The notes beneath the pieces are model-generated. The model had not been told where the DNA came from and did no database searches. It worked only from the letters and a program-made list of their open reading frames with translations. Position numbers and translations under genes: made by a program. Below are positions 1-13,336 of a stretch of 64,000 bases of DNA, piece after piece (position 1 is the stretch's first letter; each line of letters begins with the position of its first letter). The stretch comes from Lutjanus erythropterus (taxonomy: Eukaryota; Chordata; Actinopteri; Lutjaniformes; Lutjanidae), in NCBI GenBank assembly GCA_020091685.1, contig CM034597.1:36325301-36389300 (forward strand). Reading direction: 5' to 3'.

Positions 1-1148
1 GTTTATGAAATATAAAAAGTTCACTTACTCTCATTTTTGTCCAGCACAGCCGGACCGAGCGATGCACTGCACTAACTTTAGCTTACTAAAACAGAGAGAG
101 ACTGCAAGCTAATGCACAACTTCAGGTTACTTTTGCTGACATCAACTCAGAAGAGAACACACGTTTATGACACACGTTCGTATGTTATAGCCTTCACAGT
201 CACTCAAACCACCTACACACGCATAGAAGATGTCAGTCTGATGTGTCTTCTTCACCACCATCATCAAAATGTTGAAAGAGGGAATGCATTCTGGAAGAAT
301 GGTGGTCCATCCCTCCAGTAAACTTTAGAGACATTCAAGTCTCTTTATGTTGTCTTTTTCCCTTTAATTTGTCACCCTTCTGTATGTGGGTGTTGTGTTT
401 GTATGATATATGCATTTTTTTGTGTGATGTGAATGCTAAGTGGTTTGTTGTGTTCCTCTACAGGCTAACAGTGCTTCAAACCTCCCGTCTGTGGCTGATA
501 GCCTACAGCCACTGCTGTCACCGGTAGAGCAATTAAAGAGCTGTATGTCTATTCACGAATCTGTTCCTATGGGCGGCAATCATGTCATTTTGTGTGCATA
601 CATGTGTTTTTTCCACAACGCTTGCCTGTGGTATCTCAGCTCAAGGCTAAACACTGAATAGCACACATGAGGCTTCATCCTCAAGCACCACAGCTAGCCA
701 ATAGCAACACACCTCCACTGACCTTGTCTGAAAGGCCGCTGCACACTCTGAGGCCACTTCAAAACCGGCCCCATTCCCATCAAGTGTGCCTTATAATCTG
801 CCTCCCTAAAATGACCTGCTACACCATCAGCAACATCACTTTTGGAGATAATGAAAAGGGATACATATATATATATTTATCAGGCTTGTTTTGAAAAATA
901 CTCATTTTTGCCAATTGTTTTTGCAGAACAGCCAAAATGAAATTAAACATATTGAGGTTTTTCCCAAGTCCTACAAACTAGGGTCTTATCACAACTATTC
1001 TGCAATAAGTAGTTGCATTTTGGGATGAAACATCATGCAGTGCAGATTTTGTTTCTGTTCAGCATTAAACTGTAAATATCCTCAATGCACACGATCAGAT
1101 GAAATGAGAATCAGCAACATTTGAAGGCAGATATTTACAATTCCAATG
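1..1148. other. Intergenic DNA, no gene recognised
   Basis: Only short reading frames without recognisable protein similarity occur here. A pyrimidine-rich stretch ending in CAG at about 463 could be a splice acceptor, but no matching exon or protein can be supported. Confidence 0.5.
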
Positions 1149-1156
1149 TTTATCTC

Positions 1157-2042
1157 TAGACTTGCACCGATTAATCGGCAATGCTCGGAATCGGGCCGGT
1201 TTTCACGTGACCGGCCCTGACCGGTGACCGGCCGGTCAGCGTCACAAATCCGGTTCTGCGCCCGTCATTGTCACACACATGTTCTGCACGATGGTCACGT
1301 CATGCGCGCAGCAGACAAACTGACCGTGACGTCAACACAGCGCTGATAACAGCTACACACACTCTGACAAGATGTGTGGATGGATGAAGCTGGTGTCAGC
1401 GACAGATTCCAAGAACAGGATAAAGAGAAGACAGACAGTCTACAACGAGACAGAGCAGCTGACAATGTCGCAAAACAGCCGTAAACTTTGTAGCTCTTCA
1501 GGCTAATGCTAGCAAGCTAGCAGCAGACTGCTGTTTACAGAGGGACAGTTAAAATCTCACCTCCTGTTCTGGCTGAAGAATAAACAACCTGTGTTGATGT
1601 GTCTCCTCAAACATTTTCTCATCCAGACTCGTTTAATTTCTACATCTGTTTTTCTCACGGCAAAGTTTTACTTCAAACTGTTGCACCGCGTTAGTCTCCG
1701 GTTTGTTTACATCCGCTTCCACAAAAGATCACGTGAAATCGCGTCGCGCGAGATGATCTCGCGAGATCACGTTCACCCAATTCATAATCATAATATAAAA
1801 TTATAAGGCCTGGTTGTAATCTGGATGATTTTGGAGAAAGTATTAAATGAATATTTAATAGTCAGTGTCTTATTATGAACATATTTACAAGAAAAGTTGC
1901 AAAAATGTTTTGTGAATGCTGTCAATTACAGTTCTTAGAAAGACTGAAAATCGGAACCAGCCAAAATCGGAATCGGTAGGTCAGACCCCTCAAAAATCGG
2001 AAATCGGAATCGGCTAAGAAAGTTGAAATCGGTGCAATTCTA
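1157..2042. mobile_element. Non-autonomous hAT-type DNA transposon (886 bp)
   Basis: The ends are inverted repeats: TAGACTTGCACCGATT at the left and, read on the other strand, TAGAATTGCACCGATT at the right. They are flanked by a perfect 8-bp duplication TTTATCTC (1149-1156 and 2043-2050), the hAT signature. Just inside both ends the short motif CGGAATCGG or a close variant is repeated several times, as expected for transposase binding sites near the termini. The left end also carries a palindromic GGCCGG cluster. No transposase frame is present, so the copy must have been moved by an enzyme made elsewhere. The exact target duplication suggests a fairly young insertion. Confidence 0.88.
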
Positions 2043-2050
2043 TTTATCTC

Positions 2051-3059
2051 TAAAAAAGACCATTTTTAGTCATAGTTGTTGGCCACTAGTGATGAATGGT
2101 GCCAGTGGATTTCATTTTAAACATATGCTAACCAGTATTTTACTGATTTTATTACAATCTGAGGAGCTGGAAACAAAAACTGATTAACAATGGAGCTGAG
2201 TTTGTGTAAATTTAGGTGCCGATAGTATTGGTAAAAGTGGAGTATGACTTAATGTTTGTTCTGTGGCACTCCAAAACACTCAAATGGAAATAAACTGCAT
2301 TTCAGAAAGTTGGAACATTAACCTAAATGTAATCTAGTTGAATGCCACTCAACGAAAAACTTCTGATTTGCAAACACAGAGACCCCAACAATAACATTTT
2401 AAGAAAAAATGTTTGATGTTACACCAACGAGGTAGTGCACGGGTTAAGACAAAAAGCCTGCTGTCAATGCCAAACAATCACACTAAGATTGCTCATATAA
2501 AAATTAAATGCTGAATCAAATTCCCGACATAGAAGAAATCAGTTGCTGAAACTGCAATGAAACTGGGATGGACACTTGAGTCAAAAGGAAAGTTGCAAGT
2601 CTCAACTAGAGTTGACTTTGACTTCTATGTAATCACTTAGCACTTCACTAAAAGTAATTATTCAAAGAAAAAGAAAAAGCTGGACTCTCCAAAACACCAA
2701 AGCCATGGGCTTAAGAGCAGGATTAAAAAAGAAAAACAATAGAAAAGACAGAGAACTGTATAAAGCTCAGGTCAGTGTGTTTGCTGTGATGCCAGATGTG
2801 TTGGCTGCTGACTGACTTCAGCTCATTAGTTAAAGCTCAGGACAGTACAGTGTTTCATCTGAGTGACATCTAAAAACCTAAGCTTAACCCTGAAAGCTTT
2901 CTTTACCTTTTGATTTTAGATGATTTTCCTGGCACATTTGTGGTATTTTGTGTATTTTAATAGGTTTTCATTTATACGAAGGTTTGATTAGTATGCAGTG
3001 TTACTTGGTGTCTTGTCTGTCTGGCAATATGAGCTGAAAGTGCATCCGTTTGTTCTGTC
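2051..3059. other. Intergenic DNA, nothing recognised
   Basis: AT-rich single-copy-looking sequence without long reading frames, repeat ends or obvious conserved blocks. Confidence 0.5.
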
Positions 3060-3261
3060 TAGGACTGCCTGATATGGTTAAAAAAAAATCATAGTGAGAT
3101 TATTTTAGCAAACATTACGATTGCGATACATGTTCTCATGTTGCAGGAAATCTCTGCAGCACTACAGCACTGTTTTCCTTTATCAAAAAAATTGCAGCTT
3201 CTGAGATTGTGCGCTGCCATATTGCAACTTCAATAATATGTCGATTGCAGGCCTCGTCCTA
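3060..3261. mobile_element. Decayed hAT-like MITE
   Basis: The segment starts with TAGGACTGCCTGATATGG and ends with GCAGGCCTCGTCCTA, an imperfect inverted pair of the TAGGGCTGCA type shared with the copies at 11918-12123 and 58337-58712. Its interior is AT-rich with TTGCAGCTT and ATTGCAACTT motifs. No clear 8-bp target duplication survives, so this is an old copy. Confidence 0.55.
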
Positions 3262-3439
3262 TCTATCATTTGAGCTGATGCAGTAAAAGCTTATGAAATT
3301 CTGCTATTACCATTTCTATCTTTTGACAAAAGGACATAAAAAAGGCCTGAAACATGATCAAGAGTGTACTGACAAAAACTTAGTTCACTAGTACACCTTC
3401 AACAACTGAAACTACCATTTTTCTCTTCAGGTCTCATTT

Positions 3440-3650
3440 AATATTCCAGCTGTCCACCTCTGGGCGCCGAGCCAGTGTTTGAAACCCACTTACGCGCTGT
3501 ATGAGGGTGACGGCCGTGGACTGCGAGGCCACTGGGTCTATCTGATAATTGACTGTCAAATAAAGGGCTGTTCCTCTCTGGAGTCCTCTCTGACACCCAC
3601 ATCAATCTGTCTTCACTTAGAGAAGGCCTAGCCCGGCCCCCTCCCCTCCC
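3440..3650. promoter_or_regulatory. Candidate conserved non-coding element
   Basis: A GC-balanced, repeat-free block with dense unbiased sequence (for example GGGCGCCGAGCC and TCTATCTGATAATTGACTG) stands out from AT-rich surroundings. It has no protein similarity I recognise. Its place on the probable SOX2-OT side of dnajc19 fits an enhancer-type element, but this rests on composition only. Confidence 0.35.
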
Positions 3651-3872
3651 TCCACCCTACCATTCATCCGTCCGCCACTTCATCCCTCGCTCCCCTCCCC
3701 TCTTTCCTCTACACCCAATTATCCGTCCATCTATCTATCTATCTATTGGCCCTGACCATTTATCCCTCAGCCTCTCTCCCTCCTTCGCTCTATCCCATCA
3801 ACACCACTTCTCTTGACGTGCTAACAGCTGTTTGACAGTAATGGCTCTAAAAGCAGAGCAGGGTGCCAGTAG

Positions 3873-3873
<1 letters not shown>

Positions 3874-3953
<80 letters not shown>
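3874..3953. repeat. (TG)n microsatellite, about 80 bp
   Basis: Nearly pure TG dinucleotides. The apparent poly-Cys/Val or poly-His/Thr frames through it are artefacts of the repeat. Confidence 0.97.
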
Positions 3954-3956
<3 letters not shown>

Positions 3957-4319
3957 CTTTGCATGTGGGTGTGTGTCTATCAGATAGCCAAGAGGCCTTG
4001 AGGCCTGAAGAGGCTTGCACACGCTGCCATCAACGACAACCGATGGCTCACACACACACACACACAGACACCTGTATGCTCAAACACAAACGTGCACACA
4101 CACGTTCCAATCAATACTACATGTAGGTCTATTGAACCTCACAGCTGGCATGTTATTGCAAGCACTATTTCTTAGTAGAAATTATGAAAAATGTACTCTC
4201 ATATAAAAGGCAAGAAAACCTATTTATTGCACTATCAAAATGTTTCTGAAGCATCGTAATTGCACTCAGATGAAGGACTAGAGATGAAAAACTGAAATAC
4301 ACGAAGCCTCTGTGCGTGC

Positions 4320-4350
<31 letters not shown>

Positions 4351-4510
4351 TGAAGAAGCAGTTTTTGGTCAGCAGTGGACTGTTTTGTACACAGTCTCTC
4401 AGCAGTTAGCTAACTCTTACATCAGAAACCCTTCATTAGTGGTAAAAATGTAAAAATCTTCACAAATTCTTTGCAACATTAAATTGTGTTTACATCACTT
4501 TATGCATGCA

Positions 4511-4514
<4 letters not shown>

Positions 4515-4562
<48 letters not shown>
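4515..4562. repeat. (TG)n microsatellite
   Basis: Uninterrupted GT/TG run; a complementary CA run lies 140 bp downstream (4702-4737), so the single strands could pair with each other. Confidence 0.95.
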
Positions 4563-4563
<1 letters not shown>

Positions 4564-4701
4564 ATGTTAACCTCCAGTCATTTGTCCCCTCCCCTCCCCA
4601 GGCTGCGTATTGTGATGCTGTCAGCTTGCTGTTTGATGGATGGCAGAAGATTACACGAAGCCTCATCCTCTGGCTCATCATCTGCACCATTAGTTATAGA
4701 T

Positions 4702-4737
<36 letters not shown>
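4702..4737. repeat. (CA)n microsatellite
   Basis: Pure CA run opposite in sense to the TG run just upstream. Confidence 0.95.
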
Positions 4738-4739
<2 letters not shown>

Positions 4740-4929
4740 TTCTGCTGCCGCTTATCCAGTCGGCATCTTTAAGGCAGCACACACACACAAAGATACAGTG
4801 ATGTGTTTGTTTGACTTCTCTACATCTTCATTTATCATTCACTTTCTTTGTGTCTTTTGGTCAGCGGTTCTCCATTACTGTTCTCCATTTAAATTACACA
4901 CACTATTACACGCTTAAATACTGTCTGTA

Positions 4930-7650
4930 CCGATTTCCTCGCCTTAAAATCAAATAATTTTTCTTCCCTCAAGTGCTACAATGGTTGACATCCATAAAGA
5001 AGAAAGAGCAATAACAGAAAACAAGGCAGAGACACTTAACAAAGGGACATGAAGTAGAAATTAGAAATATAAAAAGCCAACAACTGCAAAGATAGACCCA
5101 AATATGAAGTAGAACATAAATATTCTGTAGGAGGTGTGGCTCTTTTCCTTCCCTGTATTCCTCTTTCCTCTATTTTCCACCCACTTCACCACTCTCAGAT
5201 TAAATGTGTGCCCATTATGGGTAATCCACTATCTACCACATTGTTGTTTGAGTGTCTAGCACTCAATAAACTATGAAAGAGAGTGAATATGAGAGACAAT
5301 GTCAGTGTGTGTGTGTGTGTGTGTGTACTAGTTTAAACACGAGTAAAATGAGAGATGCAACATCTTCCTTCCTACTGACCAATGTTTCACTATTTTATTT
5401 GATTTCGAATACCAGTCCTCTATGATGCCAAGATGGCCACGAAAAGAGTTCTTAAAATAACAGCTTAGTCCAACAGTGACACGACACAAGAAAATAAACT
5501 GATGAAGAAAATGATCTGACAGGAGCAGAGACAAACCAGTAGCAAAACATAGTCTGCGAAGTATCACATGATAACAAAGGACGTGTTATTTTATAGTGGT
5601 TGATGGCTGACGCCAATATTTAAAGAGCAGGGCAGCTGATGGCCAATACATAATGCCAGTTATCATAATCAAAACAAAGAAAAGTCATGTATAATTATTC
5701 CATGCACATTACAATCTAATATACATTTTACCTTAACTAGTAACATGTAGTGGATTTTGTTTAGTAAAGCTACTGAAAGATACATTCATGTTTGTTTGTT
5801 TTGACCACCAAAACTACAAAATATAACATCAAAAATGAGATGAGCTTAATAAAAATCCCTTCTTGTTTCCGTGTAACTGGCTGACACACTACTCACTGTG
5901 AAAATGTAAACACAGGCTCTTTTCATCTGACTTCAAGGAGAATCCAACCCAGTGGCAGCCATTAAGAATAATTATATAGAAATACGTAGAGGGTCTTGTT
6001 GGCTTGTTTATGTAGATCAAGTAGAGGCATGATCTACGTAAGTATGGTACAGTATGTTCTTTAAAACATAATATATATTTTTATAGCCAGTGATGCTTTT
6101 AGATTAGATTTTCTGTTGTTCTGTTAATATTTTAAAAAGATAACTGTGACAGCAGAAAAGCAGGATGCAAGAGAGTTATAGGTACAGGACTCAAAACTAA
6201 CTTTTCACCGCCTTCAGAAAACTCACAAAGAGGAGCACTAACATCGTTCCCCAGTAGTCACACTGACAAGACTGCCTGCTGATGTTACTGCACTGAGGCC
6301 GTCAAAAGTACACAAGCATTGACACTTTTTCACAACCACATGTTTAAAACAACAGAGTATCTGTTAATTATAGTATTGAAAGAACCAAAGTGATAAAATA
6401 AATTATCTAAGTGCTCATTCAGGACCCCAGTTCAGTCTTTATTGTCCTGCCTCAAATTTGGCTTTCAGGATAGCAGAACTATACAGTGTTCAGTGACTTT
6501 TTCTGTACCAGCACTGCATACAAGTTGTTCTGTTTTTTGCCACGGTACGAAAAGAGGTACAGAGTGTTTTATTAAAGTCTATAATTCTTTTATTGTGACA
6601 AATCTAGTCTTTTTTTTTTATTATCTTCATGAGCGCACAAATCGGTCAATGCCAAATGACCTTAAAATGCCAGTTAATCAGACGATCTATTATTCAGTCT
6701 ATCACTACATTTTCATGTAATCAAATAGGAATGAAGGAAGGGCATATGTCAAAAATGCTAGATGTTCTTAACTGTTATTTCAGTGTCAAAATTATACATC
6801 ACGAATTTAGTTTCACTTTTCATACATTTTTATGTAAGACATTTAAGAAAATTTCACAGTAGATTTTGTAAATTTTCAACTGCTTTGTTTCTAATGGAAG
6901 GTAATAATTTTAATATAAAATGGTCACAAAGTTACTGAAAGGAGATGATTTTGTGGCACAAAAAAGAATGAACTTATGATATATAATGTATTTTCTTTTC
7001 ATTTTGTACAGTTTAAAAAAAAGAGTCTAAATGTTGTCCTAAAACTGAGATTTTTATGCAAAATTACCACTTTCACAAATTTAAAGCTGCAATGTGTACT
7101 TTTACCATTTGCTCTACAGTAACAAGAGTAAGATGAGCTGCAGGCAGTCACAGCAAAAACAACAGAGGAGTGAAGTCTCAAAAACTATAACAGCGTTAAA
7201 GATTTTCTAGACTATAACATCATCTGAAGGAGGAGGGATAGATGCAGAATGAGTATGATGATAGACAGGTAGGACAGGTACATGGGAAGAAAGCTGAACT
7301 AAAGTGATGTTGCTGTAACACAGGTGAAAAATGCACACAGCTTCTAGTCACATTTGACTTCTTTGAGGGAAAAATCACGTGTCCAAGCACGTTTCTTGAG
7401 GACAAAGTCATCATGTAAGTGTCATGATTTCTTGACCGTCTTTCTCCTGCCGATTAAGACACTGACAGAAGACATTCTTCCCAGTGTTAGGAGACATTGT
7501 TGTGCCGGGTCACATAAAAACGTGTGGTTGAACAGAATGTGACTGCAGTGTCAAGGTACTGTTAACAGATTTAAAACTAATTTTAGTAAAGCTAAATGAT
7601 TCAATAGAAGCTGTCGGGATACTGTGCGTTTTACAGTGAGCAAGAAAAAT
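4930..7650. other. Intergenic DNA, nothing recognised
   Basis: AT-rich sequence with a short TG run near 5303-5327. Reading frames are short and of random composition. No transposon ends, RNA genes or conserved-looking blocks could be supported. Confidence 0.5.
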
Positions 7651-7654
7651 TCAC

Positions 7655-7870
7655 TAACAGCCAAGTCAGTTTTATTTATCTAACGCCAAATCAGCAGAGG
7701 TTTTCTCAGCGCACTTTTCATATGGAGGAGGGCTACACCGCATTCTTCATATTATTATTTATGGAGACTCACACCATCACCCTGGAGCTAAAAGGATTCA
7801 GCACCATGGACAGAACCAGCAGGCACTGAACTAACACCTCAATAGAGCAGCTGGACAAATGACCAGTGAG
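7655..7870. repeat. Dispersed teleost repeat, family unassigned
   Basis: The stretch begins with a TCAGTTTTATTTAT-type motif followed by CGCCAAATCAGCAG, and later reads GAGACTCACACCATCACCCT. This consensus is very common in fish genomes as an interspersed repeat. The copy is diverged and I see no reading frame or target duplication. Confidence 0.5.
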
Positions 7871-9011
7871 CTTTTGGAATAATGGGACATCAAAACAATG
7901 TGCAGTCCCTAAAGGTAAATCAAATATTCACTCTCTTTTAGGGAAATATGTGGCACTTTTGCAGCTAAATGTTCACCAGTTGGTAACTGTTCGCTAGTTT
8001 GTGCTGAGCAGATCACAGCGGCGTTTAGGGGTCTTTTTTGCAATATGCAAATGGAAAACAACAGAAAAAGTGTGAAAACAGCTGCCTACTTTGGCTGAAA
8101 GTAACGCTGTGAGAGTGAACCAAACAGGAAAGTTGCACAGCTAAACAATGAGGTGCAACTCAATATAAAGCTCTCCAAAGCAGAGAGGAGCTGCAGATTG
8201 CGGTGATATTTCTCTGAGCGACCTATTTCACATTGTTCTCATGTTCTTACTTGATACAGAAAAATATTGATTATAGCTTGTGTAAAGACTGAATGTAGCC
8301 TTTAAAAGCGGCAGCTAAATGCCCCAGTTGTGAAATCTTGCGTACTCTGCAAATGCAGTTTTCTGGAAGTGACTGTACTGAGTCTTGTAAATCCTTAGTC
8401 ATCCTGTTGTAAATTTTAGAATAGCAGACAAATATAAGGCCTGCAGAAAAACAAATAAGTGATTCCCTCAAGGAACGTGCAGTATGAGTGTAATTGTGAT
8501 ACTGTACAGATGAAAAATAAATAAAACCCTTTTCATTGCAAATTTTATATGACAAGCACAAACACACAACCATCTACAACAATGCCCATTGCTCACAAGT
8601 ATCAAATATTCAGCCATGTCTTCTTCAGGTATATCACAAGGATCCCCAGTTCATAAAAAATAAAACAGCATTTGTTTGTATAATCCCAGTATGCAATTTT
8701 ATCACATTTCATTGACCGAGTGACCACGGAAAGACACAATCCCAACCACAAGACTTTAACACCACAGTCCAAAGTTTGAATCCTGAGTCATGTGGTGTCA
8801 GGTTCAGGCAGTAAAAGTATTTTTGATAAAGTCACAGTTTCAGCGCATCAAATCACTGTTGACTTTGATAACCAAAACAACAATCCTTGCTAAATTTGAG
8901 CCAAAAAAATGTCTTAAAATGGCCACAAAGTTCAGTGATGCTTCAGTCACTACAAGCAGAAAGTGTATTATGAGAGCAAATATTGCAGGGAAACAAATGA
9001 AATGTTGCAAG

Positions 9012-9384
9012 TTAAAGGAGCAATATGTCACAACTGCACATCCAGAAATGAGTACTGCAGTGGAAATAATGAGTTGGGAGTCACAGACAGTATATTAAAT
9101 AGGTTTAAATCCTATTTAACATTCCCCCGCTCCCTCCTCCCCGGACTTGAGGAGGCTCAGGCAGGCTGCAGGAACACTGCAAGAGTGCAGGACAATGCAA
9201 TTTGCCAATAACAAGTGACAACAAGTCCTGTCAGTTGATCAGCTGTTTATGCTGTCTGTCAATTTAAGGTTTAGCCTGTTATCCTGAAAACAAAAGCCCA
9301 CTGCTCTGAAAATACACACTCTGGAGTTCAGTGGGTGCCTGTCTTATTGTCTTCCAGACTCCATTAACACATTGCTCAATTTAA
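9012..9384. mobile_element. TTAA-ended MITE, copy 1 of 4
   Basis: The left end TTAAAGGAGCAATATGT and the right end ACATTGCTCAATTTAA form an imperfect inverted repeat bounded by TTAA, suggesting a TTAA-targeting (piggyBac-like) mover. Related copies in the same orientation lie at about 25141-25446, 27574-27977 and 33847-34215. Shared interior landmarks include GAGTACTGCAGT, CCCTCCTCC, AATAACAAG and CCCACTGCTCTGAAAA. No coding capacity is seen. Confidence 0.65.
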
Positions 9385-9429
9385 TTGATTAAATTTAATT
9401 TATCTTACAGATTTGTTCTTTAAAAGGTT

Positions 9430-10170
9430 TTTTTCCTTTACTACCTCTGACTTTAACCCTGCTCCTTCCTCCCCTTATCAGCAAGAGACAACTCCTGATT
9501 TCTGATCAACACCTGAAGCTGAGAGCTGCTTCTTTCCCGGGGGGTTTAACGGCTCGACTGTCCCTTGTTCATCTCCATCCACTAATGCAGCTCTTAACAC
9601 TCTCATCACCCCTTGCTATAACCCTCATTAGCTTATCAGGACAAGACAAAAGGGGAATATTAACACCACCTAGCCCGCTCAGGGGCCAAGCTGTGGTGTC
9701 ACATCTAGATAGCAGGTATTACTGTATGAGTCCTGCCATCCTCGTCCACTGATACAACTCTGTAAGCCCCTCATTGCCTTATCATCTAAAGACAATACCC
9801 TTCTGATTCTTACCCTTCTGCCTGTATTTACTGAGATATTCACTGGTCATCCATTACACATGGGACCTGAGACTCAAATACAAGACCACCAAACTTCATC
9901 TTCACCCTTCTGTATCCTCATTACCTTATCTTGGGAAGACAAGGCAGAGCAGAGGTAGCTTTAGTTAGCTTAAAAGTCTGACTGATTGACTTTGCTAGCT
10001 TTTGGATTAGCTGTGCGGCTAACGCAGCTCCCGCAGGCCAAGGTGAGGGCTGTCTTAATGCAGCAGCTTTGGGGCCGAAAGCTGCCTAATTTCAGCTTCT
10101 ATCGCTGCTAGCAGGGCTTCAGGAGGCTTCCTGAGAGCCACGGCGAGTGGCGGCTAAGACAAAGTAGCGT
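9430..10170. promoter_or_regulatory. Candidate conserved non-coding block
   Basis: A long repeat-poor, GC-balanced stretch with TTATCAG/TGATAA-type GATA sites and several TTAGCT and CATTAGCTTATCAGGAC motifs. It holds no credible protein frame. Proposed as regulatory from composition and from its place in the likely sox2 landscape. Confidence 0.3.
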
Positions 10171-11917
10171 GAGGTTAATCCCAGCAGTGGAGAAGTCAAA
10201 AGGTATTAGCAGATATTTAAATGAAGGGACCAGAACACACCTGTTTAAAACCTCAGTGTGGGTGAACATACATTATTTCAGCAGCAGCTTTTTAAATTAT
10301 GTGCAAACAGACACAAAATTGAGTATGTGCAGTATGTGTCTGAATATGACAGTGTAGAAAAGTAGCTTCTGGTGTGCTGTTTCTCTTGAGAAACTCCAAC
10401 AACTCTCACAAAAACTTAGACTTAAAAATCATTTTTGATTGATTCCTAGTTCTCGGACTGCCAGATGCAAACGCGCTCTCATTCAGCGGCACCGCACACA
10501 CCAAACTGAGCCGAGAACCAATGCACAGAACCAGAGGACGGGTGAGAGGAAAACAGCCTGCAGAGTCACACTGTCTTCACATCCAACTGTGTGACTTATT
10601 TCAACCAAACCAGAGTTGGTGATTGTTACGGCAGTAGAAAGACTAACCGAGACTGTTTTGGTGAGTTTCATGTTGTTTCTGTTAAGTCTGAATGAAGTGT
10701 GTTTTACAAAGTTGATAAGACAATTAAAGCTGGTCTTAGTTCAGTAAAAGACAGAAATCAGAGGGTGTTCAGTTATATATTTCAATAATAAGGAAAACAG
10801 GTGTGTGAAAATTTTCTATATGGACATTTTGTGGGTTAATTTTGTTTATTTATTAGATGTAGCAAACTCACGGCTCACACAAAAATTCTAACATATCACC
10901 CGACCCCACTGGCCAGACTAGTTCACATTTGGGAATTAGAAATCTCTCAAACCAAAGTAAATGTGGATGCAATTGGCTAGACCCACACGAATGACCAATC
11001 ACAGCAACAAAACATGGGCTGTAGATCTGAGCACCACATGCTAGTTGTAGCAGTGCTTGTCAAATTACAGCATAACTGTGCACTAAAACGTATTTCTCAA
11101 AACATTTAAGGTGAGTCTGGTGCATTGCGTCGGAAACATCAATGATGTCTGACTTTTCAGATCTGGACCGGTGACACTCCTCGGCCAGTCATCGTATCAA
11201 ACATGCCCCATATTAATTAATTAGAAGGAAATCGCTCTGAAACATGAGCTCACAGATTCACCTGGTTCTCACACTACTGACAATACAGAAGGTCACTTTA
11301 AGGAGCAAAACTGCTCCAAATCCAAAAGTCTAAATTTAAACTGAAACAAAATTGATAGAAAACACTGAGAGAGAGAGAGAGAAGTAATAAACGATGATGA
11401 AATGAAATAAATATTCTCTGTATAAACTGACTAAATCAATTTTTATATGGTGCTCTCACACTTAGTAGTGTGAACACAAAAATGTTTAGTAAGTCTAAAC
11501 ACATGATCAAGTAGTTCTGCATATCAGCAAGGACAAATCTGTGATGTCTACAGTGTAAATATATCAAATATGAGTCAGCACACAGTGGTGTTTTCAGAAA
11601 GTCCGTTCCCAAGAATGAAACACCGAAACAACTGGAAAATTGCTCCATTTCTTCATCTCTACCCCATCAAAATTCTGCATTTCAGCCATGCAATTTAGAC
11701 AGAACTAATTCAACAAATACACTGGATACAGAAAAATGTTAAAGAGAATGACTTTTTTAAAATTTTGTTCTTAAAAAACAAACAAACAAGGAAAACGCTA
11801 CTTCAGTTTGCAGACCTTTAGACAACAATCTGAGTGCAACACCCTGTTTAACACTGATTTAACATTGCTTTCTAATTCTGCTTTAGTGAACATGCCATCT
11901 GTTGGCAACACCCCAAC
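10171..11917. other. Intergenic DNA, nothing firm
   Basis: Moderately AT-rich sequence. The 10440-10680 part has the look of an old repeat interior, with GAGCCGAGAACCAATGC. A short GA run occurs near 11367. No gene or element ends can be set. Confidence 0.4.
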
Positions 11918-12123
11918 TAGGGCTGCATGATTTGGTAAAACCAACTCATATTGCCAGAACAAGATTTTTAGGCCTGGTCATCTATGCAGCGCTACAGTAT
12001 CTCATTAAAATGCTGTTTTTTCATGCTGTCTCATTTTAAAAAAAAATTGCAATGTGGTTCTGGTTCTGCAATCTGTGTTTTTATTGCAATTTTATTGCCA
12101 TTGCGGTTAATTGTGCAGCCCTA
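11918..12123. mobile_element. hAT-like MITE (206 bp)
   Basis: The left end TAGGGCTGCATGATTTGG pairs with the right end, which on the opposite strand reads TAGGGCTGCACAATTAACCG. The interior includes an A-run and several ATTGCAAT motifs. The flanks share only AACT, so the target duplication is decayed. Confidence 0.7.
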
Positions 12124-12457
12124 ACTAACTAAAACACACCAGCACCCCTTCAGCATGCACATAATCACACACTGTATCTTCCATCTTTTTATCAATATAT
12201 TGTATTGTCTGTGTGTTGTAAAATTCAGCACACACACAGCTCCCCACTGCTTCCACAAACACACTCACTCACACACTTGTCATGTGCAGGGGAATCATGG
12301 GAGTTCACAGGTTAAGTACAGAAGCTGTCCAAATCAGTAGGTCAGCTGGCAGACAGAGGAAATGACGGGCTTAATGACTGGCTGCTGCTGCTGCGGCTGC
12401 TAATGACTGCCTGTGCACAGCTAGCTGGGTGGAAGAGGAGCCTGACTGACAGATGCG

Positions 12458-12493
12458 CACACACACACACACACACACACACGCAGGTGCACT

Positions 12494-12527
<34 letters not shown>
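12458..12527. repeat. Two (CA)n microsatellite tracts
   Basis: Two CA runs separated by about 13 bases. A GC-balanced unique flank follows (12530-12790) and may be conserved non-coding DNA. Confidence 0.93.
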
Positions 12528-12531
<4 letters not shown>

Positions 12532-13336
12532 GATTACAGATGAAATCAGCCCTCAGCCTCTCCTGTTCGATGAGCTGTAATTGGTGGTGAGACCCGACCA
12601 TCCAGTCCTGAGCAGCGGAGGCCCTGCTCACTACTTTAACAGCCCATTAGCGGTTATTAGAGGGCCCTTAGGGAGCCATACGGGTCACAACACAGTCCTA
12701 ACCTAACAGAGATTAATAACCCGTGAGATTTAATAGAGAGGATGCTGCTCACATTCAAAATAATGCGTGACACTTGTGAGGGTGAGGCAATGACAAGAAG
12801 CAGCTGTAAATGTAATATTAAAAATTATTTTGATACTTCCACTCATGTTTGATCCCGTCACTGCCTGACTGTCTTTTTGTTCTCTTGATGCTATGCAGTG
12901 AGATAGCTAAAAAATTTTAATAATAAACAAATGTTGGTTAGGAAAAAGACTTGCACTGTTTCTTACGCAGGAACATCAGAGATCATAAAAAAAGAGAAAG
13001 ATTACCACACACCGCATTGCAAATTGTTTCTCATGTATAACGGAAAACCTATTGCTGTTAGCAAAAATATCGATACATCGATAAACATCTACGCTGAATT
13101 TTTAAAGTGCTTTCAATACTCAATTTTCTCAGTATTGATACTCTGGTAGCAGTTGCACTTTCTCACTTTCTCTCCCCTCTCTTGCTTGCAGTTGGATATC
13201 TGTTGTCATGTTATTTATCTTTTAATAAACATCTAAAATTTTTGTGCCCTCCACGTTGAGTTGATTTTTCCCTGTGGTATCAAAAAAAGGTATCAAATAT
13301 CAATATTTTTCAAGGTATTGTATCAAAATTAGAAAC

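Noticed and set aside
3798-4126. Frames of poly-His/Thr or poly-Cys/Val, 87 codons each
   Set aside because: They are translations of a TG/CA microsatellite.
8271-8573. 100-codon - strand frame
   Set aside because: No domain or conserved motif and no support from splice sites or neighbours.
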